DNA of 64,000 nucleotides from the NCBI GenBank assembly GCA_026874595.1, contig CM049309.1:94946723-95010722 (forward strand). Reading direction: 5' to 3'. This document shows, piece after piece, positions 60,749-64,000 of this stretch. The position numbers and the translations under genes were made by a program. How positions within the stretch are numbered: the first letter of the stretch is position 1; each line of letters opens with the position of its first letter. This stretch comes from Sipunculus nudus (Eukaryota > Annelida > Sipuncula > Golfingiida > Sipunculidae). The notes beneath the pieces were generated by a model that worked only from the letters and a program-made list of their open reading frames with translations, did no database searches and was not told the DNA's origin.

Positions 60749-63700
60749 AGAGGGGTCAAACTCCCTCTTGTGGTATGTTGTCATCTTGAGAACTCAGATG
60801 TATCAGTTACTAAGGTTGCTATTGAGGTAAAGTCTAGATATAAAGCTGTCCCTTTACTGTTGGACCCCTCTTGTGGTATGTTGTCATCTTGAGAACTGAG
60901 ATGTATCAGTTACTAAGGTTGCTATTGAGGTAAAGTCTAGATATAAAGCTGTGCCTTTACTGTTGGACCCCTCTTGTGGTATGTTGTCATCTTGAGAACT
61001 GAGATGTATCAGTTTGTAAGGTTGCTATTGAGGTAAAGTCTAGATATAAAGCTGTCCCTTTACTGTTGGACCCCTCATGTGGTATGTTGTCATCTTGAGA
61101 ACTGAGATGTATCAGTTACTAAGGTTGCTATTGAGGTAAAGTCTAGATATAAAGCTGTGCCTTTACTGTTGGACCCCTCTTGTGGTATGTTGTCATCTTG
61201 AGAACTGAGATGTATCAGTTACTAAGGTTGCTATTGAGGTAAAGTCTAGATATAAAGCTGTCCCTTTACTGTTGGACCCCTCTTGTGGTGTGTTGTCATC
61301 TTGAGAACTGAGATGTATCAGTTACTAAGGTTGCTATTGAGGTAAAGTCTAGCTATAAAGCTGTCCCTTTACTGTTGGACCCCTCTTGTGGTATGTTGTC
61401 ATCTTGAGAACTCAGATGTATCAGTTACTCAGGTTGCTATTGAGGTAAAGTCTAGATATAAAGCTGTCCCTTTACTGTTGGACCCCTCTTGTGGTATGTT
61501 GTCATCTTGAGAACTGAGATGTATCAGTTACTAAGGTTGCTATTGAGGTAAAGTCTAGATATAAAGCTGTGCCTTTACTGTTGGACCCCTCTTGTGGTAT
61601 GTTGTCATCTTGAGAACTGAGATGTATCAGTTACTAAGGTTGCTATTGAGGTAAAGTCTAGATATAAAGCTGTCCCTTTACTGTTGGACCCCTCATGTGG
61701 TATGTTGTCATCTTGAGAACTGAGATGTATCAGTTACTAAGGTTGCTATTGAGGTAAAGTCTAGATATAAAGCTGTGCCTTTACTGTTGGACCCCTCTTG
61801 TGGTATGTTGTCATCTTGAGAACTGAGATGTATCAGTTACTAAGGTTGCTATTGAGGTAAAGTCTAGATATAAAGCTGTGCCTTTACTGTTGGACCCCTC
61901 TTGTGGTATGTTGTCATCTTGAGAACTGAGATGTATCAGTTACTAAGGTTGCTATTGAGGTAAAGTCTAGCTATAAAGCTGTGCCTTTACTGTTGGACCC
62001 CTCTTGTGGTATGTTGTCATCTTGAGAACTGGGATGTATCAGTTACTAAGGTTGCTATTGAGGTAAAGTCTAGATATAAAGCTGTCCCTTTACTGTTGGA
62101 CCCCTCTTGTGGTATGTTGTCATCTTGAGAACTGGGATGTATCAGTTACTAAGGTTGCTATTGAGGTAAAGTCTAGCTATAAAGCTGTGCCTTTACTGTT
62201 GGACCCCTCTTGTGGTATGTTGTCATCTTGAGAACTGGGATGTATCAGTTACTAAGGTTGCTATTGAGGTAAAGTCTAGATATAAAGCTGTCCCTTTACT
62301 GTTGGACCCCTCTTGTGGTATGTTGTCATCTTGAGAACTGAGATGTATCAGTTACTAAGGTTGCTATTGAGGTAAAGTCTAGATATAAAGCTGTGCCTTT
62401 ACTGTTGGACCCCTCTTGTGGTATGTTGTCATCTTGAGAACTGAGATGTATCAGTTTGTAAGGTTGCTATTGAGGTAAAGTCTAGATATAAAGCTGTGCC
62501 TTTACTGTTGGACCCCTCTTGTGGTATGTTGTCATCTTGAGAACTGGGATGTATCAGTTACTAAGGTTGCTATTGAGGTAAAGTCTAGATATAAAGCTGT
62601 CCCTTTACTGTTGGACCCCTCTTGTGGTATGTTGTCATCTTGAGAACTGAGATGTATCAGTTACTAAGGTTGCTATTGAGGTAAAGTCTAGATATAAAGC
62701 TGTGCCTTTACTGTTGGACCCCTCTTGTGGTATGTTGTCATCTTGAGAACTGAGATGTATCAGTTTGTAAGGTTGCTATTGAGGTAAAGTCTAGCTATAA
62801 AGCTGTGCCTTTACTGTTGGACCCCTCTTGTGGTATGTTGTCATCTTGAGAACTGAGATGTATCAGTTACTAAGGTTGCTATTGAGGTAAAGTCTAGATA
62901 TAAAGCTGTGCCTTTACTGTTGGACCCCTCTTGTGGTATGTTGTCATCTTGAGAACTGAGATGTATCAGTTTGTAAGGTTGCTATTGAGGTAAAGTCTAG
63001 CTATAAAGCTGTCCCTTTACTGTTGGACCCCTCTTGTGGTATGTTGTCATCTTGAGAACTGAGATGTATCAGTTACTAAGGTTGCTATTGAGGTAAAGTC
63101 TAGATATAAAGCTGTGCCTTTACTGTTGGACCCCTCTTGTGGTATGTTGTCATCTTGAGAACTGAGATGTATCAGTTTGTAAGGTTGCTATTGAGGTAAA
63201 GTCTAGCTATAAAGCTGTGCCTTTACTGTTGGACCCCTCTTGTGGTATGTTGTCATCTTGAGAACTGGGATGTATCAGTTACTAAGGTTGCTATTGAGGT
63301 AAAGTCTAGATATAAAGCTGTCCCTTTACTGTTGGACCCCTCTTGTGGTATGTTGTCATCTTGAGAACTGAGATGTATCAGTTACTAAGGTTGCTATTGA
63401 GGTAAAGTCTAGATATAAAGCTGTGCCTTTACTGTTGGACCCCTCTTGTGGTATGTTGTCATCTTGAGAACTGAGATGTATCAGTTTGTAAGGTTGCTAT
63501 TGAGGTAAAGTCTAGCTATAAAGCTGTGCCTTTACTGTTGGACCCCTCTTGTGGTATGTTGTCATCTTGAGAACTGGGATGTATCAGTTACTAAGGTTGC
63601 TATTGAGGTAAAGTCTAGATATAAAGCTGTCCCTTTACTGTTGGACCCCTCTTGTGGTATGTTGTCATCTTGAGAACTGAGATGTATCAGTTACTAAGGT

Positions 63701-64000
63701 TGCTATTGAGGTAAAGTCTAGCTATAAAGCTGTGCCTTTACTGTTGGACCCCTCTTGTGGTATGTTGTCATTTTGAGAACTCAGATGTATCAGTTACTAA
63801 GGTTGCTATTGAGGTAAAGTCTAGATATAAAGCTGTGCCTTTACTGTTGGACCCCTCTTGTGGTATGTTGTCATCTTGAGAACTGGGATGTATCAGTTAC
63901 TAAGGTTGCTATTGAGGTAAAGTCTAGCTATAAAGCTGTGCCTTTACTGTTGGACCCCTCTTGTGGTATGTTGTCATCTTGAGAACTGGGATGTATCAGT
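60749..64000 (-). repeat. Satellite with 103-bp unit, reversed block, at least 31 copies
   Basis: This is the same unit as the forward block in reverse complement (GTTGGACCCCTCTTGTGGTA, TGTTGTCATCTTGAGAACTG). It runs to the window edge. The junction with the forward block is at about 60748, at CTTTATAAGAGGGGTCAAAC. Confidence 0.95.

Overview
The window looks like animal nuclear DNA: AT-rich, full of repeats and almost free of genes. GT-AG introns of 2.5 to 8.3 kb separate very short exons. The style of the interspersed repeats (GACGGACG-type microsatellites beside short hairpins, and units rich in GTGACCTTGACCTTTGACC) suggests a mollusc, perhaps a bivalve. That placement is inference from remembered repeat style and is not proved by anything here.

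I can support one protein-coding gene, on the minus strand. Six coding exons run from 43910 down to 15240 and join without a frame break into 257 residues, with introns in phase 1, 1, 1, 0, 0. The order is an SH3 domain closest to that of the PI3-kinase regulatory subunit p85, a basic proline-rich linker, a complete C1 zinc finger spread over exons 2-4, and a SAM domain spread over exons 5-6. The gene runs off the left edge, so the C-terminal part is not visible. An acceptor at 43911-43912 shows that at least one non-coding 5' exon lies further right, probably outside the window. SH3-C1-SAM is not the vertebrate p85 order (SH3-RhoGAP-SH2-iSH2-SH2) and is the most interesting protein-level result.

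Region by region: 1-8062 holds dispersed repeats, two of them tandemly duplicated. 8063-15135 holds quasi-tandem repeats, including a 180-bp array at 9264-12575. 15240-43910 is the gene, with its introns filled by composite repeats, minisatellites (41, 58 and 97 bp) and two foldback elements. 43911-44264 is the sequence just upstream of the first seen exon. 44265-64000 is almost wholly satellite: a roughly 75-bp array of about 11.8 kb, an 18-bp array of about 2.5 kb, and a 103-bp array that reverses orientation at about 60748 and leaves the window.

Several repeat families share one plan: a constant left end, a variable and often tandem interior, a GACGGAC-rich stretch followed by ACTATA, then a terminal hairpin and an A-run. 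In introns 2, 3 and 4 of the gene such composite elements all lie in the same orientation, antisense to the gene. No rRNA, tRNA, CRISPR array, reverse transcriptase or transposase gene could be recognised.
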